This document shows positions 1-8,946 of a DNA stretch of 32,304 bases, piece by piece. Both the position numbers and the translations under genes were made by a program. Source of the DNA: Enterovirga sp. (lineage in GTDB: Bacteria; Pseudomonadota; Alphaproteobacteria; Rhizobiales; Beijerinckiaceae); NCBI RefSeq assembly GCF_028290205.1, contig NZ_JAQGKF010000057.1, forward strand, positions 1 to 32,304. The letters are read 5' to 3'. The notes beneath the pieces are model-generated. The model was not told where the DNA came from. It saw nothing but the letters and a program-made list of their open reading frames with translations, and made no database searches. How positions within the stretch are numbered: position 1 is the stretch's first letter; each line of letters starts with the position of its first letter.

Positions 1-535
1 TCTGCTCGCCGAGCCACATCAGGAACATGGTGCCGCCGGTCAGGGAGATGACCGTGGAGATCAGGAAGAACGGCCCGGGATCCTGGACGATGTTGCCCGA
101 GGCTTGCAGCCCGACCGCGATACCCCAGGACTGGAACACGGCCAGCACCACGGTGATGTAGCGGGTGTACTGGTTGATGACCTTGCGGCCGGATTCGCCC
201 TCCTTCTTCAGCGCCTCCAGCGTCGGCACCACGGAGGTGAGGAGCTGGATGATGATGGAGGCCGAGATATACGGCATGATGTTCAGGGCGAAGATGGCCA
301 TCCGCTCGACGGCGCCGCCCGAGAACATGTTGAACAGGCCGAGCACGCCTCCGCTGGCCTGCTGGAAGCTCTGCTTCAGGGCTTCGGTGTTGATGCCCGG
401 CAGCGGGATGTAGGTGCCGAGCCGGAAGACCAGCAGCGCGCCGAGCGTGAACCAAATCCGCTTCTTCAGCTCATCGGCCTTGGCGATGGCGCCGAAATTT
501 AGGTTGGAGGCGAGCTGCTCGGCTGCGGATGCCAT
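1..535 (-). CDS. secY: Protein translocase subunit SecY (3' end cut by window)
   Basis: SecY is the channel subunit of the SecYEG translocon in the inner membrane and passes unfolded preproteins and membrane helices. The visible N-terminal 178 residues begin [20 protein letters not shown], followed by the family-typical [25 protein letters not shown] first helix, a FNMFSGGA stretch, [20 protein letters not shown] in the second helix region, and hydrophobic segments up to the edge. The start is the ATG at 535. The gene sits in the standard place after rplO but is separated from it by 219 bases containing several stem-loops. The C-terminal half and stop lie outside the window. Confidence 0.95.
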   Translation of the reverse strand, partial: MASAAEQLASNLNFGAIAKADELKKRIWFTLGALLVFRLGTYIPLPGINTEALKQSFQQASGGVLGLFNMFSGGAVERMAIFALNIMPYISASIIIQLLTSVVPTLEALKKEGESGRKVINQYTRYITVVLAVFQSWGIAVGLQASGNIVQDPGPFFLISTVISLTGGTMFLMWLGEQ

Positions 536-754
536 GGTGAAATCCTGCAAGGCGGCCGCAACGAGGACCGCCCGATCCTCGGGCCGTAGATGGCCCAGTC
601 GTCCGGCGGGCTCAAGCCCGGCCGCCCGGACCTGTGGTCACGCCTGCGTCCGACGGGGCAGGGCCGATCCAGGCATGCGCCTGGACGGCCAAGGCCCGGG
701 GCAAGGACGTTGCCGCCAGGCGGAACGGCCGGGCGAACCCGGCCGTCAGCCGGG
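536..754 (-). promoter_or_regulatory. rplO-secY spacer with three strong stem-loops
   Basis: This non-coding gap carries three inverted repeats. At 725-746 a perfect 9-bp stem closes a 4-base loop (CGAA on plus, TTCG on minus), starting 8 bases after the rplO stop. At 662-690 there is a 12-bp stem with one bulged base and an ATGC loop. At 601-631 an outer 6-bp stem encloses an inner 5-bp stem. None is followed by a T-run on the minus strand, so they do not look like simple intrinsic terminators. mRNA processing, stability or attenuation ahead of secY is an inference. Confidence 0.55.
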
Positions 755-1243
755 TCAGGCTTCGGCAGCAGCCTCGGGCGCGGCGGCGCCGAGCAGCTTC
801 AGCGAACCGCCGGCCCGTTCGATCGCTTCGGCGGCGGTGCGGGACGCGCCCGCCACCTCGAAGGTGAGCTTCGCGGTGAGCTCGCCCTGGCCGAGAATCC
901 GGACGCCGTCGCGCGGCTTCGACACGATCCCGGCAGCGACCAGCGCCTCGACCGTCACGGTCGAGCCGACCTCGAGCTTGCCGGCATCCACGGCGATCTG
1001 GATGCGGCCGAGATTGACCTCGTTGTAGCTCTTCGCGTTCGGGGGCGTGAAGCCCCGCTTGGGCAGGCGGCGATGCAGAGGCATCTGGCCGCCTTCGAAC
1101 CCCTTGATGGCGACGCCGGTGCGGGCCTTCTGACCCTTGACGCCCCGGCCGCCGGTCTTGCCCTTGCCCGACCCGATGCCGCGACCGACCCGCATCCGGT
1201 TCTTGGTCGCACCCTCGTTGTCGCGGATTTCGTTCAGCTTCAT
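755..1243 (-). CDS. rplO: 50S ribosomal protein L15
   Basis: L15 binds 23S rRNA late in assembly of the large subunit. The 162-residue product starts [20 protein letters not shown] and has the glycine-rich [22 protein letters not shown] extension that threads into rRNA, then the [17 protein letters not shown] core. A longer in-frame reading upstream of this ATG overlaps rpmD and has no family similarity, so the ATG at 1243 is chosen. It follows rpmD by 10 bases. The C-terminus is alanine-rich. Confidence 0.97.
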   Translation of the reverse strand: MKLNEIRDNEGATKNRMRVGRGIGSGKGKTGGRGVKGQKARTGVAIKGFEGGQMPLHRRLPKRGFTPPNAKSYNEVNLGRIQIAVDAGKLEVGSTVTVEALVAAGIVSKPRDGVRILGQGELTAKLTFEVAGASRTAAEAIERAGGSLKLLGAAAPEAAAEA

Positions 1244-1253
1244 GGATGCCTCC

Positions 1254-1466
1254 TCAGCTGCGCGAGCGCGGCGCGTCGTCAACGACGCGGACGAGGTGCT
1301 TCACGGTCTCGATCATGCCGCGGGTCGCGGAATTATCGGGCAGCGTGGAGCGGCGGTGCAGACGGTTCAGCCCGAGCCCGATCAGGGTCTGGCGCTGGTT
1401 GCCCCGGCGGCGGATCGGCGAACCGATCTGCTCGACGGTGACGGTTCCGTTGGTGGTCTCAGCCAT
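1254..1466 (-). CDS. rpmD: 50S ribosomal protein L30
   Basis: L30 is a small protein of the large ribosomal subunit. The 70-residue product starts [20 protein letters not shown] and has the family pattern [21 protein letters not shown] followed by [14 protein letters not shown]. It has the bacterial short form with no C-terminal extension. The ATG at 1466 is preferred over an in-frame start five codons earlier because homologous proteins begin here. Spacing is 11 bases to rpsE and 10 to rplO, so it is co-transcribed with both. Confidence 0.96.
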   Translation of the reverse strand: MAETTNGTVTVEQIGSPIRRRGNQRQTLIGLGLNRLHRRSTLPDNSATRGMIETVKHLVRVVDDAPRSRS

Positions 1467-1477
1467 GGTCCCGGCCC

Positions 1478-2077
1478 TCACGCATCTGCGCCAGCGCCGT
1501 CCGACAGGTCGGCATGGCGGCGACGGGACTGAAGGGTCGAGACCTTGAGGCCGCGACGGGCCGCGACGGCGCGCGGCGAATCCTCGTTCTTGAGGGCGTC
1601 GAAGGTCGCCCGGACGAGGTTGTAGGGGTTGGACGAGCCGAGCGACTTGGCAACCACGTCCTGCATGCCGAGCGTCTCGAACACGGCCCGCATCGGACCG
1701 CCCGCGATGATGCCGGTGCCCTGGGGGGCAGCCCGCAGGATCACCTTGCCGGCGCCATGGCGGCCGTTGACGTCGTGATGCAGCGTGCGACCCTCGCGGA
1801 GCGCCACGCGGACCAGGCCGCGCTTGGCGGCTTCGGTCGCCTTGCGGATGGCCTCGGGAACCTCACGGGCCTTGCCGTGACCGAAGCCGACGCGGCCCTT
1901 CTGATCGCCGACGACGACGAGCGCGGCGAAGCCGAAGCGACGCCCGCCCTTCACCACCTTGGCGACGCGGTTGATGTGGACGAGCTTGTCGACGAACTCG
2001 CTGTCCCGCTCCTCGCGGTTGTCGCGGCGGTCGCGGTTCGGACGGCCCCCGCCGCCGGAATGAGGTTCTCTTGCCAT
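1478..2077 (-). CDS. rpsE: 30S ribosomal protein S5
   Basis: S5 helps form the mRNA entry tunnel of the small subunit and affects decoding accuracy. The 199-residue product has a charged alphaproteobacterial N-terminal extension (about residues 1-25, rich in Arg, Asp and Gly). The double-stranded-RNA-binding domain follows ([19 protein letters not shown], then [19 protein letters not shown]), and then the C-terminal domain with [13 protein letters not shown] and the [18 protein letters not shown] motif. It is longer than the 167-residue E. coli protein because of both tails. It follows rplR after a 71-base gap. Confidence 0.97.
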   Translation of the reverse strand: MAREPHSGGGGRPNRDRRDNREERDSEFVDKLVHINRVAKVVKGGRRFGFAALVVVGDQKGRVGFGHGKAREVPEAIRKATEAAKRGLVRVALREGRTLHHDVNGRHGAGKVILRAAPQGTGIIAGGPMRAVFETLGMQDVVAKSLGSSNPYNLVRATFDALKNEDSPRAVAARRGLKVSTLQSRRRHADLSDGAGADA

Positions 2078-2148
2078 CTGCTATCCCGTCTGAACTTGGC
2101 GCGGGCGGCGGCCCGCTCGCTTTGACGTGTGTTGCTCTGTGACCGCCG

Positions 2149-2511
2149 TCAGAACTCGAGTCCGCCCTCGCGGGCGGCGTCGGCCAGGGCCTTGACCCGG
2201 CCGTGGTAGATGTAGCCCGAACGGTCGAAGACCACCCGGGTCACGCCCGCCGCTGCGGCGCGCTCGGCCACGAGACGGCCGATTTCGCGAGCCGCCGCCA
2301 CGTCGGCGCCCGTCTTCAGCGAGCTGCGCAGATCCTTCTCCAACGTCGAGGCGGCCGCGAGCGTGCGGCCCTCGGCGTCGTCGATGACCTGGGCGTAGAT
2401 CTGCTTGGACGAGCGGAAGACGGAGAGGCGCGGACGCCCGTTCGCGACCTTGCGGATCGCGCGTCTGACGCGCGCCTTGCGGCGCGCCTCGACGCCCTGC
2501 TTCTGAGCCAT
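2149..2511 (-). CDS. rplR: 50S ribosomal protein L18
   Basis: L18 brings 5S rRNA into the large subunit together with L5. The 120-residue product has the usual basic N-terminus ([19 protein letters not shown]), then [20 protein letters not shown] and the C-terminal [26 protein letters not shown] typical of bacterial L18. Length matches the family. It starts 12 bases after the rplF stop. Confidence 0.97.
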   Translation of the reverse strand: MAQKQGVEARRKARVRRAIRKVANGRPRLSVFRSSKQIYAQVIDDAEGRTLAAASTLEKDLRSSLKTGADVAAAREIGRLVAERAAAAGVTRVVFDRSGYIYHGRVKALADAAREGGLEF

Positions 2512-2523
2512 GATGCGCCTCGC

Positions 2524-3057
2524 TTACTTCTTCTTGCCTTCCTTACGGAAGATGAACTCGCCCGCGTATTTCACGCCCTTGCCCTTGTAGGGCTCCGGAC
2601 CGCGATAGTCGCGAATTTCCGCGGCCGTCTGGCCGACCTTCTGACGGTCGATCCCGGCGATCACGATTTCGGTCGGGCGCGGCACCGTCACGGTGATGCC
2701 GGCCGGGACCTCGTAATCCACGTCGTGGCTGTAGCCGAGCGACAGCTTCAGCACCTTGCCGGCCAGAGCCGCCCGGTAACCGACGCCGTTGATCTCGAGC
2801 CGCTTCTCGAACCCCTTCGAGACACCCTCGACCAGGTTCGCGACCTGGGCCCGGGACATGCCCCAGCGAGCGCGCGCCGCCTTGGACTGGTCACGCGGCT
2901 CAACCGAGACCGCGCCGTCCTTCATGGCGACGTTCACCTCGTCCGGGACCCGGAAGGACAACTCGCCCTTCTGGCCCGTGACCTTCACCATCTGCCCGTC
3001 GACGCTCGCCGATACACCCGACGGCACCACGACCGGCTTCTTGCCTACGCGAGACAT
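2524..3057 (-). CDS. rplF: 50S ribosomal protein L6
   Basis: L6 sits near the factor-binding site of the large subunit. The 177-residue product begins [18 protein letters not shown] and contains the duplicated L6 fold. The C-terminal signature is visible as [20 protein letters not shown] followed by [20 protein letters not shown]. Length is the standard 177. It lies between rpsH (34 bases) and rplR (12 bases) in normal spc order. Confidence 0.98.
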   Translation of the reverse strand: MSRVGKKPVVVPSGVSASVDGQMVKVTGQKGELSFRVPDEVNVAMKDGAVSVEPRDQSKAARARWGMSRAQVANLVEGVSKGFEKRLEINGVGYRAALAGKVLKLSLGYSHDVDYEVPAGITVTVPRPTEIVIAGIDRQKVGQTAAEIRDYRGPEPYKGKGVKYAGEFIFRKEGKKK

Positions 3058-3091
3058 CCTCGCCTCCTCGTTCCTGTTCGCGGGATGCCGG

Positions 3092-3490
3092 TCAGAAAAC
3101 CTGGCACAGCACTTCGCCGCCGACGTTCTTTTCGCGGGCCTCGTGATCGGCCATGACGCCCTGGGGCGTCGACACGATCACCACGCCGAGACCGTCCGCG
3201 ACCCGCGGCAGCGTGTCGACGGAGGAGTAGACGCGACGGCCGGGCTTCGACACCCGCGAGATGCGCCGGATCACCGGCTCGCCCTCGTGGTATTTCAGCT
3301 CGATCAGGAACTCCGAGCGGCCGTTGCCGTAATCGGTGGTGCCGTAATCGCGGATGTAGCCTTCCGCCTTGAGCACGTCGAGCACGCGGGCCCGGAGCTT
3401 GGAGCCCGGGGTCGCGACCGTGTTCCGCTTGCGCATCTGCGCGTTGCGGATGCGGGTCAGCATATCACCGAGAGGATCGTTCATCGACAT
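3092..3490 (-). CDS. rpsH: 30S ribosomal protein S8
   Basis: S8 binds the central domain of 16S rRNA. In E. coli it also represses spc operon translation. The 132-residue product begins [20 protein letters not shown], has the [20 protein letters not shown] loop and the conserved C-terminal signature [20 protein letters not shown] ending GGEVLCQVF. The start may be the ATG at 3490 or the second ATG two codons later. Spacing to rpsN is 13 bases. Confidence 0.97.
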   Translation of the reverse strand: MSMNDPLGDMLTRIRNAQMRKRNTVATPGSKLRARVLDVLKAEGYIRDYGTTDYGNGRSEFLIELKYHEGEPVIRRISRVSKPGRRVYSSVDTLPRVADGLGVVIVSTPQGVMADHEAREKNVGGEVLCQVF

Positions 3491-3503
3491 TTTCGGTCCT
3501 CCC

Positions 3504-3809
3504 TTACCAGCTCGACTTAACGAGGCCGGGGATCAATCCCTGCGAGCCGAGCTCGCGGAGCGCGATCCGGGACATGCCGAGCTTGCGATAATAGGCGCGC
3601 GGCCGGCCTGTGATCTCGCAGCGGTTGCGGATCCGGGTCGGGGCGGAGTTGCGGGGCAGCTCCGCCAGCCGAATGCGGGCCTCGAACCGCTCCTCCATAG
3701 ACAGCGATTGGTCGTTCGCCGTCTCGCCGAGCTGCGCGCGCTTGGCCGCGTAGGTCGCAACCATCTTGCGCCGCCGCTTGTTCTTCTCGATCGAGCTCTT
3801 CTTCGCCAT
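3504..3809 (-). CDS. rpsN: 30S ribosomal protein S14 (zinc-free long form)
   Basis: S14 belongs to the head of the small subunit. The 101-residue product starts [20 protein letters not shown] and ends [14 protein letters not shown]. The signature [19 protein letters not shown] is present, but the paired Cys-x-x-Cys zinc motifs of the short form are absent, so this is the zinc-independent long type. A longer reading upstream runs into rplE and is rejected. The 49-base leader holds a strong stem-loop that overlaps the rplE stop. Confidence 0.97.
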   Translation of the reverse strand: MAKKSSIEKNKRRRKMVATYAAKRAQLGETANDQSLSMEERFEARIRLAELPRNSAPTRIRNRCEITGRPRAYYRKLGMSRIALRELGSQGLIPGLVKSSW

Positions 3810-3836
3810 GTGTCGTCTCTCTCCGGTGTCCGCGTC

Positions 3837-3861
3837 TGACGGTCGCCTCAGGCGGCCGTCA
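3837..3861 (-). promoter_or_regulatory. Stem-loop overlapping the rplE stop codon
   Basis: An inverted repeat forms an 11-bp stem (one G-T wobble) around a TCA loop. On the minus strand its 5' base contains the rplE TGA stop, and its 3' foot lies 27 bases before the rpsN ATG. No T-run follows. It could limit re-initiation at rpsN or protect a processed 3' end. This is inference from base pairing only. Confidence 0.5.
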
Positions 3862-4476
3862 CTGCCGGAACGGGAAGTTGAAGTGCTTGAGGAGCGCCCG
3901 GGCCTCATCATCGGTCCGGGCCGTGGTCGCGATGATCACGTCCATGCCCCAGATCTGCTCGGCCTTGTCGTAGTTGATCTCGGGGAACACGAGGTGCTCC
4001 TTGATCCCGAGCGCGTAATTGCCGCGCCCGTCGAAGCTGCGCGGGTTCAGCCCCCGGAAGTCCCGCACCCGCGGCAGTGCCACGGTCACGAGCCGGTCCA
4101 GGAATTCGTACATGCGCGCCTTGCGGAGCGTCACCTTGGCGCCGATCGGCATGTTCTCGCGCACCTTGAAGGTGGCGATGGCCTTCCGGGCCCGGGTGAT
4201 GACCGGCTTCTGGCCGGCGATCAGCGCGAGGTCCGCGGCCGCAACCGAAGCCTTCTTGGAATCGGCCGTGGATTCACCCACGCCCATGTTCAGCACGATC
4301 TTCTCGATGCGGGGAACCTGCATCGGGTTCGCGTAGCCGAATTCCTCGGTCAGCTTCGCCCGGATCACCTCGTCGTAGTGCAGGCGCAGGCGCGGCACGT
4401 AGCCGTCCGGCAGGCCGCTGTTCTGGCCGCCCTCGCTGTTGCTGTCGGCCTGCCCGGCCTTGGGTGCCTTAGCCAT
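3859..4476 (-). CDS. rplE: 50S ribosomal protein L5
   Basis: L5 contacts 5S rRNA and the P-site tRNA elbow. The core is clear: [60 protein letters not shown], and [20 protein letters not shown]. The product is 205 residues against about 179 in E. coli. The excess is an N-terminal tail of about 20 residues rich in Ser, Asn, Gly and Gln. The ATG at 4476 overlaps the end of rplX by 8 bases, which suggests translational coupling. A later start would remove the tail, but no obvious better one is seen. Confidence 0.96.
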   Translation of the reverse strand: MAKAPKAGQADSNSEGGQNSGLPDGYVPRLRLHYDEVIRAKLTEEFGYANPMQVPRIEKIVLNMGVGESTADSKKASVAAADLALIAGQKPVITRARKAIATFKVRENMPIGAKVTLRKARMYEFLDRLVTVALPRVRDFRGLNPRSFDGRGNYALGIKEHLVFPEINYDKAEQIWGMDVIIATTARTDDEARALLKHFNFPFRQ

Positions 4477-4786
4477 CGATCGGATCTCCGGAGCGCTTGG
4501 CGAACCTGATCTTGCGGCCGTCTTCGAGGACCCGGAAGCCGACGCGGGTCGGCTTGCCGTCCTTGGGATCGGCCACGGCCAGGTTCGAGAGGTGGATCGA
4601 CGCCTCCTTGGAGATGATCCCGCCCTCCTGATTCATGGTCTGCTTCTGGTGCTTCTTGACGATGTTGACGCCGCGCACGAGGGCGCGCTCGTCCTTCGGC
4701 ATCACCTGGATGACCTCGCCCGTCCGGCCCTCATCGCGGCCGGTCAGAACGACCACCTTGTCACCCTTCTTGATCTTCGCCGCCAT
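4469..4786 (-). CDS. rplX: 50S ribosomal protein L24
   Basis: L24 is an assembly initiator of the large subunit. The 105-residue product starts [20 protein letters not shown], the KOW motif, followed by [41 protein letters not shown] and the C-terminal [20 protein letters not shown]. The ATG at 4786 shares its A with the rplN stop (TGATG), and the stop overlaps the rplE start by 8 bases. These junctions imply coupled translation of rplN, rplX and rplE. Confidence 0.97.
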   Translation of the reverse strand: MAAKIKKGDKVVVLTGRDEGRTGEVIQVMPKDERALVRGVNIVKKHQKQTMNQEGGIISKEASIHLSNLAVADPKDGKPTRVGFRVLEDGRKIRFAKRSGDPIDG

Positions 4787-5154
4787 CACAGCACCTCGGG
4801 CGCGAGCGAGATGATCTTCATGTGGTTCTTGGCCCGGAGTTCGCGGGGCACGGGCCCGAAGATACGGGTCCCGACCGGCTCCTTCTGGTTGTTGATCAGC
4901 ACGGCCGCATTGCTGTCGAACCGGATCACCGAGCCGTCCGGACGCTTGATGTCCTTGGCGGTGCGAACGACGACCGCCTTCATGACGTCGCCCTTCTTCA
5001 CGCGGCCGCGCGGAATGGCCTCCTTGATGGACACTACGATGATGTCGCCCACCCCGGCGTATTTCCGCTTCGACCCGCCGAGCACCTTGATGCACATCAC
5101 ACGACGCGCACCCGAATTGTCGGCGACGTCCAGATTGGTCTGCATCTGGATCAT
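4786..5154 (-). CDS. rplN: 50S ribosomal protein L14
   Basis: L14 lies at the subunit interface and forms bridge B8. The 122-residue product is the standard length and begins [20 protein letters not shown]. The signature [20 protein letters not shown] and the C-terminal [20 protein letters not shown] are intact. It is separated from rpsQ by an unusually long 222-base gap but overlaps rplX by one base. Confidence 0.98.
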   Translation of the reverse strand: MIQMQTNLDVADNSGARRVMCIKVLGGSKRKYAGVGDIIVVSIKEAIPRGRVKKGDVMKAVVVRTAKDIKRPDGSVIRFDSNAAVLINNQKEPVGTRIFGPVPRELRAKNHMKIISLAPEVL

Positions 5155-5376
5155 GACCCAAACCCTTTCTCTGTCTCAGGCGGTTTCCCGCGGAACGCAG
5201 GACTGCGCCTGACGGAGGTCTCACGCCTCCAAGTTCATCGATTATTGGGCCGGGTGCGCCGAGGCGAACCGATCCCACGTTCAAGCCCGATGCCGTCCCG
5301 CCCCGTCAGGCGGGTCGGGAGAGTTCGGCCCGGCGCGGAGCGCCTGGTGCTGCGCGCCGCCCGGAGTTCTGCGGCC
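5155..5376 (-). promoter_or_regulatory. Unusually long rpsQ-rplN spacer
   Basis: The gap is 222 bases, where these genes are normally separated by a few tens of bases. I see no credible coding sequence. It contains short inverted repeats, including GGAGG/CCTCC around a 7-base loop at about 5213-5229, and a CCCGCC/GGCGGG pair near 5305-5325. A TTGAAC hexamer on the minus strand near 5285 has no convincing -10 partner. An internal promoter or processing site is possible but not shown. Confidence 0.35.
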
Positions 5377-5700
5377 TCAGCCGAGGCCGACGGCGGCCTT
5401 GGCCCGGTTGACGACGTTGCCGACGGCCTCGGTCACCGTGTCGACGATGCCCCCGCCCGACGCAGTCCCCTCCGCCTGGACCAGCTTCCAGGTCTTGGTC
5501 TTGGAGAACGGCCGCGACTCCTGGATCTGAACGATCTGGCCCGTCTTGGCCGAATTGTTCTCGTCGTGAGCGTGGTAGTTCTTCGACCGCCGCACCGTCT
5601 TCTTCAGCACCGGATGGGTGAAGCGGCGCTCCACCTTGACCACGATGGTCTTGTCCGTCTTGTCGCTGACGACGACGCCCTGCAATACGCGCTTCGGCAT
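5377..5700 (-). CDS. rpsQ: 30S ribosomal protein S17 with C-terminal extension
   Basis: S17 binds the 5' domain of 16S rRNA early in assembly. The OB-fold core is clear: [40 protein letters not shown], then [20 protein letters not shown] and [10 protein letters not shown]. The product is 107 residues, some 20 longer than the common form. The extra C-terminal part is Gly-, Val- and Ala-rich ([19 protein letters not shown]). The ATG at 5700 follows the rpmC stop by 11 bases. Confidence 0.96.
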   Translation of the reverse strand: MPKRVLQGVVVSDKTDKTIVVKVERRFTHPVLKKTVRRSKNYHAHDENNSAKTGQIVQIQESRPFSKTKTWKLVQAEGTASGGGIVDTVTEAVGNVVNRAKAAVGLG

Positions 5701-5711
5701 GGATTGTCTCC

Positions 5712-5954
5712 TCAGGCGCCGGCCGCCGGGGCGGCTGCGGCCTCGGACTTGGCGGCGAGGCGCTGCCGGCTCTGCAGCGTCTTGATGCGGGCGATGTCGC
5801 GCCGCACGATGCGGACGCGCGAGGTGTTCTCGAGCTGGCCCGTCGCGCGCTGGAAGCGCAGGTTGAACTGCTCCTTCTTGAGCGACAGGAGCTCCTCCTG
5901 CAACTGATCGGCGGACAGCCGATTCAGGTCGTCGAAGCGCTGCTTGGTCTTCAT
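5712..5954 (-). CDS. rpmC: 50S ribosomal protein L29
   Basis: L29 lies beside the polypeptide exit tunnel and helps dock signal recognition particle and trigger factor. The 80-residue product begins [20 protein letters not shown] and contains [20 protein letters not shown] and the signature [21 protein letters not shown] short Ala/Pro tail makes it longer than the 63-residue E. coli form. The gap to rplP is 5 bases. Confidence 0.97.
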   Translation of the reverse strand: MKTKQRFDDLNRLSADQLQEELLSLKKEQFNLRFQRATGQLENTSRVRIVRRDIARIKTLQSRQRLAAKSEAAAAPAAGA

Positions 5955-5959
5955 CACCC

Positions 5960-6373
5960 CTACTCCGCGATGCGCTGCACGAAGCGCGTGCGCACCGACA
6001 GCTTGGCCGCGCCGAGACGGAGCGCCTCGCGGGCAATCTCCTCCGACACACCGTCGACTTCGAACATGATCCGGCCGGGCTTCACCCGGGCGGCCCAGAA
6101 TTCTGGCGCGCCCTTGCCCTTGCCCATGCGGACCTCGGTCGGCTTCGACGAGACCGGCACGTCCGGGAAGATGCGGATCCAGACCCGACCCATACGCTTC
6201 ATCTCGCGGGTGATCGCGCGGCGAGCCGCCTCGATCTCCCGCGCATTGACGCGCTCCGGCTCCAGGCATTTCAGCCCGTATTGGCCGAAATTCAAGTCGG
6301 TGCCGCCCTTCGCAGTGCCGTGGATACGGCCTTTGAACTGCTTGCGGAACTTCGTCTTTTTGGGTTGCAGCAT
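5960..6373 (-). CDS. rplP: 50S ribosomal protein L16
   Basis: L16 helps shape the A-site tRNA path near the peptidyl-transferase centre. The 137-residue product begins [20 protein letters not shown] and has the signature [20 protein letters not shown] and then [20 protein letters not shown]. Length and both motifs match the family. It sits 30 bases after rpsC and 5 before rpmC. Confidence 0.98.
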   Translation of the reverse strand: MLQPKKTKFRKQFKGRIHGTAKGGTDLNFGQYGLKCLEPERVNAREIEAARRAITREMKRMGRVWIRIFPDVPVSSKPTEVRMGKGKGAPEFWAARVKPGRIMFEVDGVSEEIAREALRLGAAKLSVRTRFVQRIAE

Positions 6374-6403
6374 GGCAATCTACCTATCGGTCTGCGAGCG
6401 GCC

Positions 6404-7117
6404 TCAGGCCGCCTGCTCGGCCGCGCGGCGCCCGGTCGACCGTGCACCGGCCTCCTCGTTCATCCGCTTGTCCTGGGCCATGGGGTCGTGTTCGAGAATC
6501 TCGCCCTTGCAGATCCAAACCTTGATGCCGCAGGTGCCGTATGTCGTGAACGCAGTCGCCGTGCCGTAATCGACGTCGGCCCGCAGCGTGTGCAGCGGCA
6601 CCCGCCCTTCGCGGTACCATTCCATGCGGGCGATTTCGGCCCCGCCGAGGCGGCCCGAGCAATTGATCCGGATGCCCTGGGCGCCCAGACGCATCGCCGA
6701 TTGCACGGCGCGCTTCATGGCGCGCCGGAAGGCCACGCGGCGCTCGAGCTGCTGGGCGATGGAATCGGCGACCAGAACCGCATCGACCTCGGGCTTGCGC
6801 ACCTCGACGATGTTGATGGTCACCTCAGCCTTGGTCATCTTGCCGACCAGCTTACGGAGCTTGTCGATATCGGCGCCCTTTTTGCCGATCACGACGCCGG
6901 GCCGGGCCGAGTGGATCGTGACCCGGCACTTCCGGTGCGGGCGCTCGATCACGATCTTCGACACCGCCGCCTGCTTCAGCTGCTTTGCCAGCATGGCCCG
7001 GATGGCCATATCCTCGTGCATGAGCCGCGCATACTCGCCCTTGCGGGCAAACCAGCGCGAATCCCAAGTCCGGTTGATGCCGAGCCGAAGCCCGATCGGG
7101 TTGACTTTCTGACCCAT
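6404..7117 (-). CDS. rpsC: 30S ribosomal protein S3
   Basis: S3 lines the mRNA entry pore and has helicase activity with S4 and S5. The 237-residue product begins [20 protein letters not shown]. The KH domain is seen at about residues 40-110, with the GxxG loop in [20 protein letters not shown]. The C-terminal domain has the signature [20 protein letters not shown] and [20 protein letters not shown]. Spacing to rplV is 7 bases. Confidence 0.98.
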   Translation of the reverse strand: MGQKVNPIGLRLGINRTWDSRWFARKGEYARLMHEDMAIRAMLAKQLKQAAVSKIVIERPHRKCRVTIHSARPGVVIGKKGADIDKLRKLVGKMTKAEVTINIVEVRKPEVDAVLVADSIAQQLERRVAFRRAMKRAVQSAMRLGAQGIRINCSGRLGGAEIARMEWYREGRVPLHTLRADVDYGTATAFTTYGTCGIKVWICKGEILEHDPMAQDKRMNEEAGARSTGRRAAEQAA

Positions 7118-7124
7118 GATGTCC

Positions 7125-7508
7125 TCAGGCCGCTTGGGCTTGGACTTCGCGAACCACGATCGTCAGGTTCGAGAAGGGTTTCAGGATTCGGGCCCCGCGG
7201 CCGCGAGCGCGGGCGTGGAAACGCTTGAGCACCAGCGCCTTGCCGACGAAGGCCTCGCTGACGACCAGATCGTCCACGTCGAGATCGTGGTTGTTCTCGG
7301 CGTTGGCGATGGCGCTTTCCAGGCACTTGCGCACCTCGGTCGAGATCCGCTTACGCGAGAACTCGAGGTCGGCGAGCGCGGCCGCCACCTTCTTGCCCCG
7401 GATCATCTGGGCAACAAGGTTCAGCTTCTGCGGGGACACGCGCAGCATCCGGGCGACGGCCTTAGCCTCGTTCTCCGGAAGCGCGCGGGGGGTGGCGACT
7501 TTGCCCAT
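7125..7508 (-). CDS. rplV: 50S ribosomal protein L22
   Basis: L22 lines the exit tunnel with its long beta hairpin and is a known macrolide-resistance site. The 127-residue product has [20 protein letters not shown] near the N-terminus and the C-terminal hairpin [20 protein letters not shown]. No insertion or deletion is seen in the hairpin. It overlaps nothing but lies only 2 bases after rpsS. Confidence 0.97.
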   Translation of the reverse strand: MGKVATPRALPENEAKAVARMLRVSPQKLNLVAQMIRGKKVAAALADLEFSRKRISTEVRKCLESAIANAENNHDLDVDDLVVSEAFVGKALVLKRFHARARGRGARILKPFSNLTIVVREVQAQAA

Positions 7509-7510
7509 CT

Positions 7511-7789
7511 CTAGCGCCTCTTCGCCTTCTTGTCCGCCGCGTGGCCGGCGAAGGTGCGGGTCGGCGAGAACTCGCCGAACTTGTGCCCCACCATCTCCTC
7601 GCTGACATACACGGGGATATGCTTGTGGCCGTTATAGACCCCGAACGTCAGACCCACGAACTGCGGCAGGATCGTGGAGCGGCGGCTCCAGATCTTGATC
7701 ACCTCGTTGCGGGTCGAGCCGCGCGCGGCGTCGGCCTTCTTCAAGAGGTAGCCGTCGACGAACGGCCCCTTCCAGATCGAACGTGCCAT
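7511..7789 (-). CDS. rpsS: 30S ribosomal protein S19
   Basis: S19 forms the top of the 30S head and contacts L5 and A-site tRNA. The 92-residue product is standard length: [40 protein letters not shown], then [20 protein letters not shown] and [20 protein letters not shown]. It lies 7 bases after rplB and 2 before rplV. Confidence 0.98.
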   Translation of the reverse strand: MARSIWKGPFVDGYLLKKADAARGSTRNEVIKIWSRRSTILPQFVGLTFGVYNGHKHIPVYVSEEMVGHKFGEFSPTRTFAGHAADKKAKRR

Positions 7790-7796
7790 GACGGCG

Positions 7797-8639
7797 TCAG
7801 CCCTTCTTCTTGCGCGCGTGGCGGGACGAGACGATGAACGTGTCGGTCCGCTTATTCGAACGCGTCTTCTTGCCCTTGGTCGGAAGACCCCAAGGCGTCA
7901 CGGGATGGCGGCCGCCGGAGGTGCGGCCTTCGCCGCCGCCATGCGGGTGGTCGATCGGGTTCATGGTGACGCCGCGGTTATGCGGCTTCACGCCAAGCCA
8001 GCGGTTACGGCCGGCCTTACCCATCGAAGTGTTCATGTGGTCGGGGTTCGAGACCGCGCCCACCGTCGCGTAGCACTGGCCATGGACCAGCCGCTGCTCG
8101 CCCGAATTCAGCCGCACCGAGACGTAGCCCTGGTCGCGCCCGACGATCTGAGCGTAGTTCCCGGCCGAGCGGGCCATGGCACCGCCCTTGCCGATCTTGA
8201 GCTCGACGTTGTGCACGATCGTGCCCACCGGCATGTTGCCGACCGGCATGGCGTTGCCCGGCTTGATGTCCACATTGTCGCCCGACACGACCGTGTCGCC
8301 GGCCGCGAGACGCTGCGGCGCGATGATATAGGACAGTTCGCCGTCTGGATACTTGAGCAGGGCGATAAAGGCGGTGCGGTTCGGATCATACTCGATCCGT
8401 TCCACGCTCGCGACCTCGCCGGCATGGCCCCGCCGCTTGAAATCGACGTAGCGGTAGGTCTGCTTGTGACCGCCGCCCCGGAACCGGACCGTGATCCGGC
8501 CGCGATTGTTGCGGCCGCCCGAGGAATGCTTGCCCTCGGTCAGCTGCTTCACCGGCTTGCCCTTGTAGAGCTCGCTCCGGTCGACGATCACCAGCTGGCG
8601 CAGGCCAGGCGTGATCGGCTTGAAGGTCTTCAGTGCCAT
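7797..8639 (-). CDS. rplB: 50S ribosomal protein L2
   Basis: L2 is essential for subunit association and peptidyl transfer. The 280-residue product begins [20 protein letters not shown] and contains the OB and SH3-like domains. Its C-terminal signature [20 protein letters not shown] includes the conserved His near the peptidyl-transferase centre. The basic tail ends SRHARKKKG. It is a few residues longer than E. coli L2. It follows rplW by 10 bases. Confidence 0.98.
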   Translation of the reverse strand: MALKTFKPITPGLRQLVIVDRSELYKGKPVKQLTEGKHSSGGRNNRGRITVRFRGGGHKQTYRYVDFKRRGHAGEVASVERIEYDPNRTAFIALLKYPDGELSYIIAPQRLAAGDTVVSGDNVDIKPGNAMPVGNMPVGTIVHNVELKIGKGGAMARSAGNYAQIVGRDQGYVSVRLNSGEQRLVHGQCYATVGAVSNPDHMNTSMGKAGRNRWLGVKPHNRGVTMNPIDHPHGGGEGRTSGGRHPVTPWGLPTKGKKTRSNKRTDTFIVSSRHARKKKG

Positions 8640-8649
8640 GACGCTGTCC

Positions 8650-8946
8650 TCAGAGCCCCGTCGTGACGTCGATCGATTCGCCGTCGGCGAGGGTGACGAT
8701 CGCCTTCTTCACGTCGGCGCGGCGACCCTTGCGGCCGCGGAAGAACTTCTCCTTGCCCTTGGTCACGAGCGTGTTCACGGCCATGACCTTGACGTCGAAG
8801 AGGCGTTCAACGGCCTCCTTGATCTGGGGCTTGGTCGCGTCCGGGGCGACCCGGAACACCACCTTGTTGAAGTCCGACTGGTTCGTGGCCTTCTCGGTGA
8901 TAACCGGGCTCACGATGACGTCGTAGTGACGGGGTTCCGGGTTCAT
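8650..8946 (-). CDS. rplW: 50S ribosomal protein L23
   Basis: L23 sits at the tunnel exit and is the main docking site for trigger factor and signal recognition particle. The 98-residue product has [20 protein letters not shown] at the start, then [20 protein letters not shown] and the basic loop [20 protein letters not shown]. The start codon at 8946 overlaps the rplD stop by 4 bases (ATGA), the usual arrangement for coupled translation. Confidence 0.97.
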   Translation of the reverse strand: MNPEPRHYDVIVSPVITEKATNQSDFNKVVFRVAPDATKPQIKEAVERLFDVKVMAVNTLVTKGKEKFFRGRKGRRADVKKAIVTLADGESIDVTTGL

